In this document: in pieces, positions 46,080 to 56,884 of the stretch | How positions within the stretch are numbered: the first letter of the stretch is position 1 | Layout: every line of letters starts with the position of its first letter | Assembly (NCBI GenBank): GCA_963920525.1 | Contig: OY986436.1 | Span: 177,355,361-177,419,360 of the forward strand | From: Dichetophora obliterata | Lineage: Eukaryota; Arthropoda; Insecta; Diptera; Sciomyzidae | Direction: 5' to 3' | DNA: 64,000 nucleotides | Notes under the pieces: model-generated | What the model was told of the DNA's origin: nothing | The model's input: the letters and a program-made list of their open reading frames with translations, nothing else | Database searches by the model: none | Position numbers and translations under genes: made by a program

Positions 46080-47365
46080 TTGGGGGTTGGAATTAGTTTT
46101 AAAGGTTTTCTAAGAGATGGCGTAACTATCAATAGATCGCATCGGGCACACCTGTGACTATATTCATTTCAAAGCACATTGTCTAAGCTTCATTTTTCAG
46201 TATGTATCATTCCACTGAAGTGTAAACAACATATATTTTTTTCTCTGTGAACATGTCGACTTTCGTTCCAACAAAACGCAATTTGCGGGAAGGTTTACTT
46301 TTGTGCTTCCATTTGAAGAAAAAAGCGGTTGAAGCACAACGCACGCTTACTGAGGCTTACGGGGACTATGCTCCATCGATTTCTACTTATGAGTACTGGT
46401 TCCGTCGGTTTAAAAGTGGTGATTTTGATACGGAAGACAAAGAGCGTCCGGGCCAGCCGAAAAAGTTTGAAGATGAGGAATTGGAGGCTTTGCTCGATGA
46501 AGACCCGTGTCAAACCCTTCAAGAATTGTCAGAATCATTGGGAGTCGACTTATCAACGGTTGGCAAACGCTTGAAGGCCATGGGAATGATTCAAAAGCAA
46601 GGAAATTGGGTGCCGTACCAGTTGAAGCCGAGAGACGTTGAACGGCGATTTTGCATGTGCGAACAACTGCTTCAACGGCATAAAAGGAAGAGTTTTTTGC
46701 ATCGTATTGTCACTGGCGATGAAAAGTGGATCCATTACGATAATCCTAAGCGAAAAAAATCGTGGGGACCACCCGGCCATGCATCAACATCGAGGGGCAA
46801 GCCGAATATTCATGGCGCCAAGCTTATGCTGTGTATTTGGTGGGATCAGAAGGGTGTCGTGTACTATGAGCTGCTAAAACCTAACGAAACCATCACTGGG
46901 GAACGCTACCAACAACAATTGATGCAATTGAGCCGAGCATTAAAGGTTAAACGGCCGGAATATGCCAAAAGACACGACAAAGTAGTTTTTCAACATGACA
47001 ACGCACGGCCACATGTTGCAAGAACCGTCAAGGAAACGTTGGAGGCGCTGAATTGGGATGTGCTACCCCACCCGCCTTATAGCCCAGACATAGCCCCTTC
47101 CGACTACCACCTATTCAGATCGATGACGCATGGCTTGGCTGAGCAGCGCTTCACTTCTTACGAGGATACCAAAAAATGGGTCGATTCGTGGATTGCCTCA
47201 AAAGACGAATCGTTCTTCCGGCGCGGAGTCCATATGCTGCCAGAAAGATGGAAAAATGTTGTAGCTAACGATGGACAATACTTTGAATAATATACATTGT
47301 ACCGTTGTTTCTAAATAAATGCTCAAAAACCGAAAAAAAACCTTTAAAATTAATTCCAACCCCAA
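46080..47365 (+). mobile_element. Complete mariner element, mauritiana subfamily, 1286 bp
   Basis: Inverted ends of about 28 bp: TTGGGGGTTGGAATTAGTTT at the left and TTGGGGTTGGAATTAATTTT from the right, which differ by one G in the G run and one base. TA duplications at 46078-46079 and 47366-47367. Length equals that known for Mos1. One uninterrupted transposase gene, short 5' leader, AATAAA-type signal after the stop. It looks recent and potentially self-mobilising. Confidence 0.96.
46253..47290 (+). CDS. Mariner transposase, intact, 345 aa
   Basis: Cut-and-paste DNA transposase of the Tc1/mariner superfamily, acting in the nucleus on the flanking inverted repeats. ATG 46253 gives MSTFVPTK and exactly 345 residues, the Mos1 length; an upstream GTG in frame is not used. 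The N-terminal ~110 residues form the paired helix-turn-helix DNA-binding region; WVPYQL (119-124) is the linker motif, diverged from the usual WVPHEL. The catalytic DDD triad is complete: D156 in VTGDEKW, D249 in QHDNARPH and D284 in YSPDIAPSDYHLF, 34 residues between the last two (DD34D). The protein ends DGQYFE. No stop or frameshift. From memory it is closer to Mos1 than to cecropia- or irritans-type transposases. Confidence 0.96.
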   Translation: MSTFVPTKRNLREGLLLCFHLKKKAVEAQRTLTEAYGDYAPSISTYEYWFRRFKSGDFDTEDKERPGQPKKFEDEELEALLDEDPCQTLQELSESLGVDLSTVGKRLKAMGMIQKQGNWVPYQLKPRDVERRFCMCEQLLQRHKRKSFLHRIVTGDEKWIHYDNPKRKKSWGPPGHASTSRGKPNIHGAKLMLCIWWDQKGVVYYELLKPNETITGERYQQQLMQLSRALKVKRPEYAKRHDKVVFQHDNARPHVARTVKETLEALNWDVLPHPPYSPDIAPSDYHLFRSMTHGLAEQRFTSYEDTKKWVDSWIASKDESFFRRGVHMLPERWKNVVANDGQYFE

Positions 47366-47542
47366 TATTTTAAGTTATTTTATTTATCTAACAGTTTTTG
47401 GTCCTTGGGATTGTCGATTTTTTCGATTCACCTAAATTTTGAAAAACTTTGATGTTGTGACATACAATTTTGAGTTAGATTTTTCCAATGTAAATTTCTA
47501 AGTTTTTTTAAAAAAAAAAGTTTATCTTTAGTATATCAGGTG

Positions 47543-48238
47543 CACGATTCAATTATTACAGGTTGTCCATTCGTTTGACAACACCCGTAAATTTGTAAAA
47601 AAAAATATATTCTCTCTCAAATATAAATGACAACTAGGGTTTTGTGGTCTTCTATGACAAAAGTTGTTTCAGTGTTTTGTTGTGTATTTTTTTAAAAAAA
47701 GTAGTTATTCTATATTTTGCTGTTAGCAGGAAAAACATAGTTTGCATTGCGTTTATAATAATTATTGCTCTGATAATTATTATTAAAAATTGTTTTTAAA
47801 TTTTGTTGCTAGTCGTTTTTTTTTCAATTGAAATATAAATCGCTACTATTAAGTTGTAATTGTTAAAATAACGTGCGGTATTTGCAAAATAGTGTATTTT
47901 GGTGATAAAATTCGAAAATATAATGTGCCAGTGGAAAATATAAAGCCGTCAGCGGTGTGAATAGATTTGCACAACAAAATATTGAAACTAGTTTTTTAAA
48001 AACTTACTTAAATTTAATATCAAAACAAACAAGCAGTGCAGGACGTAGTATAAAAGCAGCAGTGAAATGTATCCTTAGGTATTTAGTACTGCGAAAAAGT
48101 ATGATATTCCTGCAACTGATTACTTTGATGGCATTAAAAAATTACTCTTTTGCTCTCCTCTTCAATTTTACGGGTGTAAATCTTCATTCTTGTGAGTAAA
48201 CGTCAAATGAATGGACAACCTATAGTAATTGAATCATG
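47543..48238. mobile_element. hAT-like element inserted in a decayed gene
   Basis: Ends CACGATTCAATTATTACAGG and, from the right, CATGATTCAATTACTATAGG; both continue TTGTCCATTC(G/A)TTTGAC. Perfect 8-bp duplication ATCAGGTG (47535-47542, 48239-48246). The interior has TGCGGTATTTGCAAAATAG but no full ORF. Confidence 0.85.
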
Positions 48239-48480
48239 ATCAGGTGTAAGCAAATCCAAACAAAGAAGGGAATCCACTCCTGTAGGTATGTATAATAGCA
48301 TTGCCACCAACAATACCAGAGACTACATGTGCAAATAATTTTATTAAAACGAATGGTGAGTTTTAAAATTATTGCTCTTTAAAAAAGATAGTCCAAAACG
48401 CAAAATAAAGCAGATTTCCTAAACGAAATTTGACAGAGAAATGTTTGCAATGTATAATCAGTTAAAGTTTTTAATTAAGA

Positions 48481-49062
48481 TGATGAATTCGCTGGTCATC
48501 ACTCATCCTTCCCAGAATCAAAAATTGTACATCAGACGAGGATATTGACGATCCGATTGCTGGAATAGATCGATTTGTTCTAGGATCTCCGGTATCAGCA
48601 TCAGAAGTCTTCACCTTAATTCTAGCATACCCTTTACGACACAAACTGAGCGGTTCTGCATTAAGCAAATTGTTGGAAATCATTGATTCCATCCATATGC
48701 TCTTAAACGCCCACCTCCACTTACGTATTAAAACAACATTTCATAAAAATAAATTCCGCTATTGAGTATTTACAGACCATTAAATGAAATGCCAGGAATA
48801 TAATAGCACAGACTCATTCGGATATCTGCTCACCTTTTCAATATGGTCGCAGCTGCAAGCAATTATTTCTCGCCCAGATTTCTGCAAACAAGTGCTCACC
48901 ATTTCAGCAGAAAAAAGAAAATGTTGACTGGCTAGAAGACATTTACGATGGCGAACTGTATCGCAATCAATGCGAAAAAAGATTCATGAATGACCCCAGG
49001 AATTCATCATTTATGTGGTATTTTGACAGAGCAGCACTCTATTTAACTTATACTATTAACTA
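48481..49062 (+). pseudogene. Fragment of a multi-copy transposase-domain-like gene
   Basis: The plus strand reads TSDEDIDDPIAGIDRF, SASEVFTLILAYPLRHKL and SGSALSKLLEIIDSIHMLL to a stop at about 48767; after a frame change, QYGRSCKQLFLAQISAN, WLEDIYDGELYRNQCEKRFM and RNSSFMWYFDRA near 49050. The order (helical LxxxxxLxxxAL segment, Cys pair, DIYDGxLY, N.SF.W..D) is one I associate with dispersed, TE-like 'uncharacterised' insect proteins. Frameshifted; upstream part cut by the element at 47543. Confidence 0.5.
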
Positions 49063-51084
49063 GATTTTTATGTAGTTATTAGCAAAACCGACGGTCTTAT
49101 CAAATATTGAAGTCACTCTTGTTCACTAGTATATTAGTTCTTCTGAAATGCAGTAAACTTCGCCACAATGTATTTATACTGTTTACAATGTATGCCTGTT
49201 TTTAATAGAGTTAATGTGCCTGCCAGTATAGGGCGAAAGCATTCTGTTCTGTAGAAAACAAAACTTTTAAGCCTGCATAAATATTTCAGTTCAATACCAA
49301 AATAATGGTTTTAGTCAACAGAGATCATATGCCTGCCGTTATAGTGCGTAGGAAGGCTGCTGCTGAAAAAACAAAAATGTTTGAGCTGCTTGAACATTTC
49401 AGTTGCCGTCCAATACAATGCCGAATTTCGACACACTGTCTTCTACTGACTTTTCCATGCCTTCATGCTGCTACTTTCTGGCAGCCTTTTTTGATAAAAA
49501 CTAAACTGGCCACCACCACATTTCAGCATACTGCGAGAATTCTGCTCATTTGCCACAATTATGCTCGTATAATGCCATTTCCCAGTCGAATATTTTGTCT
49601 GGGGAGTAAAATTTTTTTGGAGATTTATTTTTTGTTTTTGGCAATTCATAGAAATAAAAAAAAACTTGCCCATACAAAAAGTGGTTTCTTGCCCAAAAAA
49701 ATTACTTTTTTAAAATAACGCAGCTAGCCTAAGGGTTAACACATCGCAAAATCCTTTCGTAAAAGGTATTACAATGAGCCAAGGAATATTTAAGACCGAG
49801 TTTATCAGACACTTTTTAATGGTGACCGAATATGTAAAACATTAGTAATATTTTTATTGGTTTTAAATTTATGAGAAAAATAAGACTCAGTTTTCAATTC
49901 AAGAAATATATGGGCAATTCCCAAAATCTTTTAACAGATGGGTGTAGAGAAAAATGGAATGGCTCTATTATGGGCTTTTGTATACTCAAAAAGCAGCTCA
50001 TCATAATAATTAATCTGAAAGCGACAACATTCAGCGAAGCGCGCGGTAAAGGAGCGCGGCTTGGTGGCTCTTTGTAGTTTTTAACCTATAGCACGAGAAC
50101 TAGTCCACCGATTTTGATGTAATGGGTATCAAATGATTCGTATGAGTTTAAAAGAATAGAATTTAATTATATTTTGACAAATTTTTCACTGAAATGTCAG
50201 AAATATCGTTAGTTTATCTTACAAAACCTTACAAGACAGTATTTTGTACATATCGGTCATTCCATGTCAAATCGGACGCTTTTGTCCAAAAACTAGTTTT
50301 GATATATCCGATTTTTTTCAAATTTTTCACGTCGATAGATCTTTAAAAAAGAAAAATATTTGCATATTTTTTTTGTAATTTTCAATTTTTTTTGTTGCTA
50401 TACACAGTGAAAAATTATAAAGAAAAACAAAAATTGTCATTCGGACATGTACACAAACAACTATATCTTCCAAACTGTTAGTCCGACATATTTTAAAAAT
50501 CCTTAATTCGTCCTTATTGTGGTGTCTTTTTTTACAAACACTTTCGTAAAAAATTTTAAATTTTTTGACCACTAAAAATTTCATTCACATTTTTCATAGT
50601 CAGCATCACTATTTTTTGGCACTTTGAAAATATTATCGTATTGAGGCATTCATTATTAATGCATTCTCAAAATTTGATATTGGAGAATTAATGTTTACTA
50701 TTTTTAACGAAATTTTCAAAAACTGACTACACAATTTTTAAGAACAAAATACTTTTATTTTTTATTAAAAATGAAATTTTTAGTATTTTTTGCTAAGCTA
50801 GGTACATATCGTCGTTGCGCAAACAAAAACAGTTATAAGTATTTCAGTAACTTTTCAGGAGAGCAAAAAAACAAACTTTTTTCAGAGCATTTCTAGTACT
50901 GCGAGCAATAACTGTTTTTTATCAATTTTAAATCATAAGAGATATAAAAAACTGCAAATGTAGAAATGTGGGTAATAGATAGTGTAAAGAAAATATGCTT
51001 TAAAAAAATTTACAAAAATCACATAACTATTTTTGTTAACGCAGCGACGATATGTAAAATCAGTCACAATGAAAAATTTTCTCA
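49063..51084. other. No gene seen
   Basis: A 137-codon ORF at 49305 has no recognisable features and a chance-like composition. 50035-50062 holds a GC-rich GAAGCGCGCGGTAAAGGAGC word that resembles Helitron 3' hairpins, followed by AACTAGTCCACCGATTTTG. The rest is AT-rich. Confidence 0.4.
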
Positions 51085-51087
51085 ACT

Positions 51088-51190
51088 CGTTAAAATATAC
51101 TATTCCTCTGCAGACACTCTATTTTTGAAATTTGCTAAAATACTTCTTGGTTGTAATTCCGTGATGTAATTTCCTATGTTAATACTAAAT
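51088..51190. repeat. Left arm of a distant inverted repeat (partner 53655-53757)
   Basis: TTAAAATATACTATTC, TCTGCAGACACTC, TTTGAAATTTGC and TGTTAATACTAAA recur inverted at 53655-53757 (AGTGTCTGCCGAAGAATGGT, TTTAGTATTAATATAGG). The ~2.5-kb between includes the pseudogene below and the array at 52006-53290. Confidence 0.5.
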
Positions 51191-51263
51191 TATGTAAAAG
51201 TGCTTAAATATTTTATTTAAATTTTTTTTTGTTCTTGTAAACTTAAACAATAGTTGATAAAAA

Positions 51264-51680
51264 TTATGTGGATGTAATACTCATATCAATTTTCCCTTTG
51301 CCCCTTGGTATAAAGGAATGGTGGGTTGAAGTCCCGCGTATCATTATTGCTTTTTCGAATCTCTTGTTGAGAGATTGTTTTTCAGAGTTGTAGTGCTTTG
51401 ATGAAAAATATTCCGATTCAATACTTGTCATGTTGTTTGAAACCCAATTATAAAATACTACAGCAGTATTTGTCGGATTATTAATGTTTGCAGACTGGCC
51501 TTTGACTGCTCCATCTGAGAAGTAAAATATTTTGTTTACTTCTCGCAATTTTTTTAGCAGGAAATTAGTTAAGCCACGCTAGAATAAATGACCTGCTACT
51601 GTGTCGTGCTTTAAGCATTGCAAAATTGCATCGTAACTTATGCACACTACGTCCACATCAACTTTTTCAACTATTGTTGA
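51264..51680 (-). pseudogene. Fragment of a multi-copy TE-associated gene family
   Basis: The minus strand reads DVDVVCISYDAILQCLKHDT, GHLF*RGLTNFLLKKLREV, then NKIFYFSDGAVKGQS and, after a deletion, SLNKRFEKAIMIRGT and HHSFIPRGKGKIDMSITS to a stop at 51264. The YFSDG motif and the HHSFIP tail match, from memory, a dispersed arthropod family without an agreed name. An in-frame stop and a deletion make it non-functional. Confidence 0.5.
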
Positions 51681-52005
51681 AGTTTACAAGAACAAAAAAA
51701 ATTATAAAAAAAATGTTAAAACAATTTAGTATTAATTAGAGCCCTGCGTAGGTGCACTTAAAACCGGCTTCAAAACATTTGTTCATTTCACACTACACTG
51801 CACTGTCTTGCTTGGTGCAAAGAAATCATGTGTGTGATTGCAGCGAAGACGAACAAAACACGATAGAGCAATAAAAAACAGATCATTGATATTGTTGATC
51901 TAAGAAATCGTTGTCAGAGAGCTCACTGCAGTCAATGCAACGAAAGCTTGTTCACTGGCAATAGATGATTTATATCAGGGAACGAATACGGTGCTGGCGC
52001 GAACA

Positions 52006-53290
52006 CTAGGTAAAAATGGGCCACGCATCATTATTTAACAGTGCTAGGAGGTTGCTGATTTCGAATCCGAAGTCAGAATTTTAAAAATAATAATGGGTAA
52101 TAGGCTGCCACCTATTTTTTTATTTTTACATATGCGATGTTGGTGCGAACATCAGGTAAAAATGGGTCGCTGAATCGGAATCCATTGTCAGAATTTAAAA
52201 ATGTTGTAATTTTTGTATAATAGGGTTGCCACCTAATATTATGGATTTTTAAAAGTTTTAAACATCATTTATCAGTGTTACGGGGGTCGCTGATTTAGAA
52301 TCTGAAGTCAGAATTTTAAAATTCAAGATGGTGGATAATTACCATAATTACCCATAATGTTTTTATTTTTACGAATTAATTTTTATTTTAAAAAGTAAAA
52401 GCAACCCTATTATTTCAAAATTTTATAATTTTGAAATTCTGACCACGGATTCGGATTCAGCGACTCCTTTTTGGAGTATCATTTTTTTTTTGCCAGCGCC
52501 GAATTCATAAAAATGCAAAAAATGAAGGTGGCAACCCTATCCACCATCTTGAATTTTAAAATTCTGACTTCAGATTCGATATCAGCGACCCCCTAACACT
52601 GATAAATGATGTTTAAAATTCTTAAAAATACATATTATTAGGTGGCAACCCTATTATTTCAAAATTTTATTATTTTGAAATTTTGACCACGGATTCGAAT
52701 TCAGCGATCCCTTTTTGGTGCATAATTTTTTTTGCCAGCCCCGAATTCATAAAAATGCAAAAAAATAAGGTGGCAACCCTATCCACCATCTTGAATTTAA
52801 AAATTCTGACTTCAGATTCGATATCAGCGACCCCCTAACACTGATAAATGATGTTTAAAATTCTTAAAAATACATATTATTAGGTGGCAATACTGTGGTA
52901 AAAATTTATGTTGCAACCCTAACCTCCATCTTAAATTTTAAAACTGTGACATTATAGAATTATTGTAAAATTTTTAGAATTATTATAAAATTTTATAATT
53001 TTGAAATTTTGACCACGGATTCGGATTCAGCGATCCCTTTTTGGTGCATAATTTTTTTTTGCCAGCCCCGAATTCATAAAAATGCAAAAAATAAGGTGGC
53101 AACCCTATCCACCATCTTGAATTTTAAAATTCTGACTTCAGATTCGATATCAGCGACCCCTAACACTGATAAATGATGTTTAAAACTCTTCAAAATACAT
53201 ATTATTAGGTGGCAACCCTATTATTTCAAAATGTTATAATTTTGAAATTCCGACCACGGATTCGGATTCAGCGACCCATTTTTTCCTAGT
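52006..53290. repeat. Array 1 of the ~242-bp AGCGACCC repeat, with an orientation switch
   Basis: Units contain GGTGGCAACCCTATCCACCA, TTTTAAAATTCTGACTTCAG, ATATCAGCGACCCC, CACTGATAAATGATG and GGATTCGGATTCAGCGA. They run in one orientation at 52006-52375 and the opposite from about 52400 to 53290 (unit starts near 52527, 52769 and 53095). Ends ACTAGG...CCTAGT. No ORF. Confidence 0.85.
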
Positions 53291-53815
53291 CAATCTTGAA
53301 AATCTTGAAGTTGGTGTAAAAAAATGTCTAGTTAGGCGCTGACTACCGCTGATTAAAATTATCAAAATGATCCAAATGATCCAAATGATCTATTGCCATA
53401 TATTGCTTTTTATTTTTTTATTTTATTTATTTTATTGCTCATCGTACCCTTAACGATTGAATTTCATTGCTTGTGGTGTTGACGAACAAAAACACGCCAT
53501 GCTTGGATTGCCGAGAGAGAAAGTGTGTATTCCTTGTCCTTGTAGGCTTTTGCCGTTGAGCAAATCAAACTCTCAAGTGTTATTAGATGACAGTCAACTG
53601 TGAGCAATGCAATAAATCACAGCGTGTGTACGTTCAAATAGATGCATCGCCGCAGGGCTTTAGTATTAATATAGGTACACATCATGGTATTCCAACCAAC
53701 AATTTTTTTAGCAAATTTAAAAAATTGAGTGTCTGCCGAAGAATGGTATATTTTAATTTTGAATTGATAAAAATTCGAATTGATAAAATTTAAATTGAAA
53801 ATTCGAATTGAAAAA

Positions 53816-54043
53816 AATGGAGAAACGCCTGGATTGTGCTGCCTTGATGGCAAAGTGAAAATGCCATTATTGACTCCACCACCTGAGCCATTGCATTCAT
53901 TGCTTCCTGGCGAAACACTAGAATCACGACATTTTCTAGCGAACACTCAACAATTCAATGGCTTTTTTCAAATGACTTCATTTAGGGCAGACATTATTGA
54001 ACAACAAGGATTTAATCCGACATTCAAGGAATTTTCAGAGTAA
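53816..54043 (+). pseudogene. Helitron replicase N-terminal (Helitron-like N) fragment
   Basis: The plus strand reads GETPGLCCLDGKVKMPLLTP, PPEPLHSLLPGETLESRHFL and QFNGFFQMTSFRADIIEQQG, then FNPTFKEFSE and a stop. This is the start of the conserved N-terminal block of Helitron Rep/helicase proteins (CC..GKV.LP...PPEPL..LL.G....FL...R.YN..F.MTS). The Rep HUH and helicase domains are absent, so it is a relic. It lies directly downstream of the inverted-repeat arm 53655-53757. Confidence 0.78.
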
Positions 54044-54495
54044 TTGTTAATTTTCTTTAAAATAGATAACTTAAGATAGAACAATGTTAAATATAAAGCT
54101 AGCATACTTTTTTTAGCGAAAAGCTTTGTTTAATTAATTTTAAAAAAATGTTGTAATTTTGACACCAAAAAAATTCACATGTCTCCAAGATTGCACAAAT
54201 TTTTAGTGCAATGTTTTTTTCTAATAACGCCGTTTTCTGAGAATGACAGAAAACAATTTTGCATATTTCCATACGCTTGACATCAAAAACTTATTTTTTC
54301 TGGCTAAAAATCGTTATCTTCTGAACGAATAAAATTTAAACATCATAATTTTTAATTTTTTCCCCCGAGTAACACTGGTTATATCAGCTATTTTTAAATA
54401 TAAGAAAATTATTTCTCACCGTGTAAGGATTTTTTTGTTGTTATGCATATTAGGATAAATATTATAAACTTACCTTAAGAAAAGAATATTACATA
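54044..54495. other. No gene seen
   Basis: AT-rich. TTTTTTCCCCCGAGTAACAC at 54356-54377 is repeated at 6959-6980, probably a shared element end. Confidence 0.4.
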
Positions 54496-55100
54496 AGCTG
54501 CGTTCCATTTACTTCAAAATAAACCAGATTAGTTTTTACATGCAAAGCAAAAACAATAGTAACAATTTTATAACAAATAGGATTATTTTTGCTATGCATA
54601 AAAAACTGTGATAAATATTTTAACGAATTTGAAACACAGGTGCAGCACCTGTTTATTTTTGGGAGCTGTCATTTCATTTTTTGAATTAATTGTTTGCATG
54701 ATACAATCACTATTGGGTAGCCTTCACAGCTATCTATTTTTTCACGAGCTGCGACCATCGAATGTTAAACAAAAGAAAACAAAATAAACAGCGTGTGGCA
54801 CACACGTTGGCCGCATTCAGAGGAGCCAACAATTGCACTTAAATAATTTATATAATTGCATAATAATTAAATGAAATAATTTAAAATTTTTCTGACGTTT
54901 AGAGTAAAACACATTCAGAGAAAAACATCGTTCACGAAGGCATCGCTACAATAAATGTTCACAACAGTTGTGAACAACGCACGTTCTCATGACACCTAAT
55001 AGTTATTGCATCATGATTGCCCTCTACGAGTCGTTTTTCTTACCGTTCCTTTGAGAAAATTTGTTATCGCGATTATATTAAGGCGAAAGGAACGCAGCTA
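54496..55100. mobile_element. AGCTGCGTTCC repeat family, copy B (uninterrupted)
   Basis: Left AGCTGCGTTCCATTTACTTC; right, read inward, TAGCTGCGTTCCTTTCGCCT. About 85-90% identical to the outer parts of copy A (29452-32160). It carries the near-palindrome CACAGGTGCAGCACCTGT. No ORF. Confidence 0.7.
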
Positions 55101-55125
55101 TTATAACTATTTTTTATCATATTAA

Positions 55126-56881
55126 GGGCCGCTTTCTCAATGTCCGGTTAAGCACTAATCAGAACTTTAACCAGCACTTAGAAAAAAAGCCCTTTCTCAA
55201 TGTTCGGTTAAGGTTGAACTGTCAGTTAAGTGCTGATTAAGTTAACGGCAAGTTGTGGTTTCGGTTAGCGCCATTTTAGGGTAAATGATTTCGAAGATGC
55301 TGTCAAACTTTAAAATTTAAGATGACGGATAGAGTTGCCACCTAGATTTTTTTTATTTTTGCGAATTCTTGTAATTTTGAAATTCTGACAACGGATTTGA
55401 TTTCGAATATAATGTCACAGTTTTAAAATTTAAGATGGAGGTTAGGGTTGCAACATAAATTTTTACCACAGTATTGCCACCTAATAATATGTATTTTTAA
55501 GAGTTTTAAACATCATTTACCAGTGTTAAGGGGTCGCTGATTTTGAAACTAAAGTCCGAATTTTAAAATTCAAGATGGTGGATAGGGTTGCCACCTTAAT
55601 TTTTTTTAGTTTTATAAATTCGGGGCCGGCAAAAAAATGATACACCAAATATGGGTCGCTGAATCCGAATCCGTTGTCAGAATTTCAAAATTATAAAATT
55701 TTGAAATAATAGGGTTGCCACCTAATTATATGTCTTTTCAGTAGTTTTAAACGTCATTTATCAGTGTTAAGGGGTTGCTGATTCCGAATTTAAGGTCAGA
55801 ATTTTAAAATTCAAGATGGTGGATAGGGTTGCCACCTTAATTTTTTGCATTTTCATGAATTCGGGGCTGGCAAAAAAAAAATGGTATATCAAAAATGGGT
55901 CGCTGAATCCGAATCCGTCGTCAGAATTTCAAAATTATAAAATTTTGTAATAATAGGGTTGCCACCTAATAATATATATTTTCACGAGTTTTAAACGACA
56001 TTTATTAGTGTCATTTATAAAGTCAGAATTTTAAACTTTGCCAGCACCGAATTTATAAAAATAAAAAAAATTAAGGTGGCAACCCTATCCACCATCTTGA
56101 AGTTTAAAATTCTGACCTTAAATTCGGAATCAGCAACCCCTTAACACTGATAAATGACGTTTAAAACTACTGAAAAGACATATAATTAGGTGGCAACCCT
56201 ATTATTTCAAAATTTTATAATTTTGAAATTCTGACAACGGATTCGGATTCAGCGACCCATATTTGGTGTATCATTTTTTTTTGCCGGCCCCGAATTTATA
56301 AAACTAAAAAAATTAAGATGGCAACCCTATCCACCATCTTGAAGTTTTAAATTCTGACCTTAAATTCGGAATCAGCAACCCCTTAACACTGATAAATGAC
56401 GTTTAAAACTATTGAAAAGACATATAATTAGGTGGCAACCCTATTATTAAAAAATTTTATAATTTTGAAATTCTGACAACGGATTCGGATTCAGCGACTC
56501 ATATTTGGTGTACCATTTTTTTTTGCCGGCCCCGAATTTATAAAACTAAAAAAAATTAAGGTGGCAACCCTATCCACCATCTTGAATTTTAAAATTCTGA
56601 CATTAGATTCGAAATAAGCGATCCCTTAACACTGATAAATTACGTTTAAAACTATTGAAAAGACATATAATTAGGTGGCAGCACAAAATCAAAAAATTTG
56701 TAAACACGAGACAGCTGATATGATGTTTTTACGTATTCACAATTCAAAAATTCACAATTAGTCATCTAACCGACAGTTGCTTAACCAGCACCTGGTGAAA
56801 TCAAAATTTTTTTTTAGCTATCGTATGGTTAGCTAAGTCCTGGTTAAGAGCTAGACTAACCGGACATTGAGAAAGTGGCCC
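55126..56881. mobile_element. PIF/Harbinger-like non-autonomous element, 1756 bp
   Basis: Ends GGGCCGCTTTCTCAATGTCC and, from the right, GGGCCACTTTCTCAATGTCC, both followed by GGTTA. TAA duplications at 55123-55125 and 56882-56884. The GGGCC..TTTCTCAATG end plus a TWA target site is diagnostic of PIF/Harbinger. The interior is an array of the 242-bp repeat in two orientations; no transposase. Confidence 0.9.
55290..56690. repeat. Array 2 of the ~242-bp AGCGACCC repeat, forming a large palindrome
   Basis: About three units in one orientation (GATGGTGGATAGGGTTGCCA near 55574 and 55814) then about three inverted (near 56074, 56317 and 56560), meeting near 56035. Arms of about 650-700 bp could form a long hairpin. 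Confidence 0.88.
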
Positions 56882-56884
56882 TAA

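Noticed and set aside
46295..46877. Other ORFs over the mariner
   Set aside because: Frame shadows of the intact transposase gene.
49305..49718. 137-codon ORF as a gene
   Set aside because: No motif, no upstream or downstream signals, composition like translated AT-rich non-coding DNA.
52006..56690. Ordinary centromeric satellite
   Set aside because: Only a few units per array, orientation switches, and one array bounded by transposon ends; not a homogeneous head-to-tail satellite.
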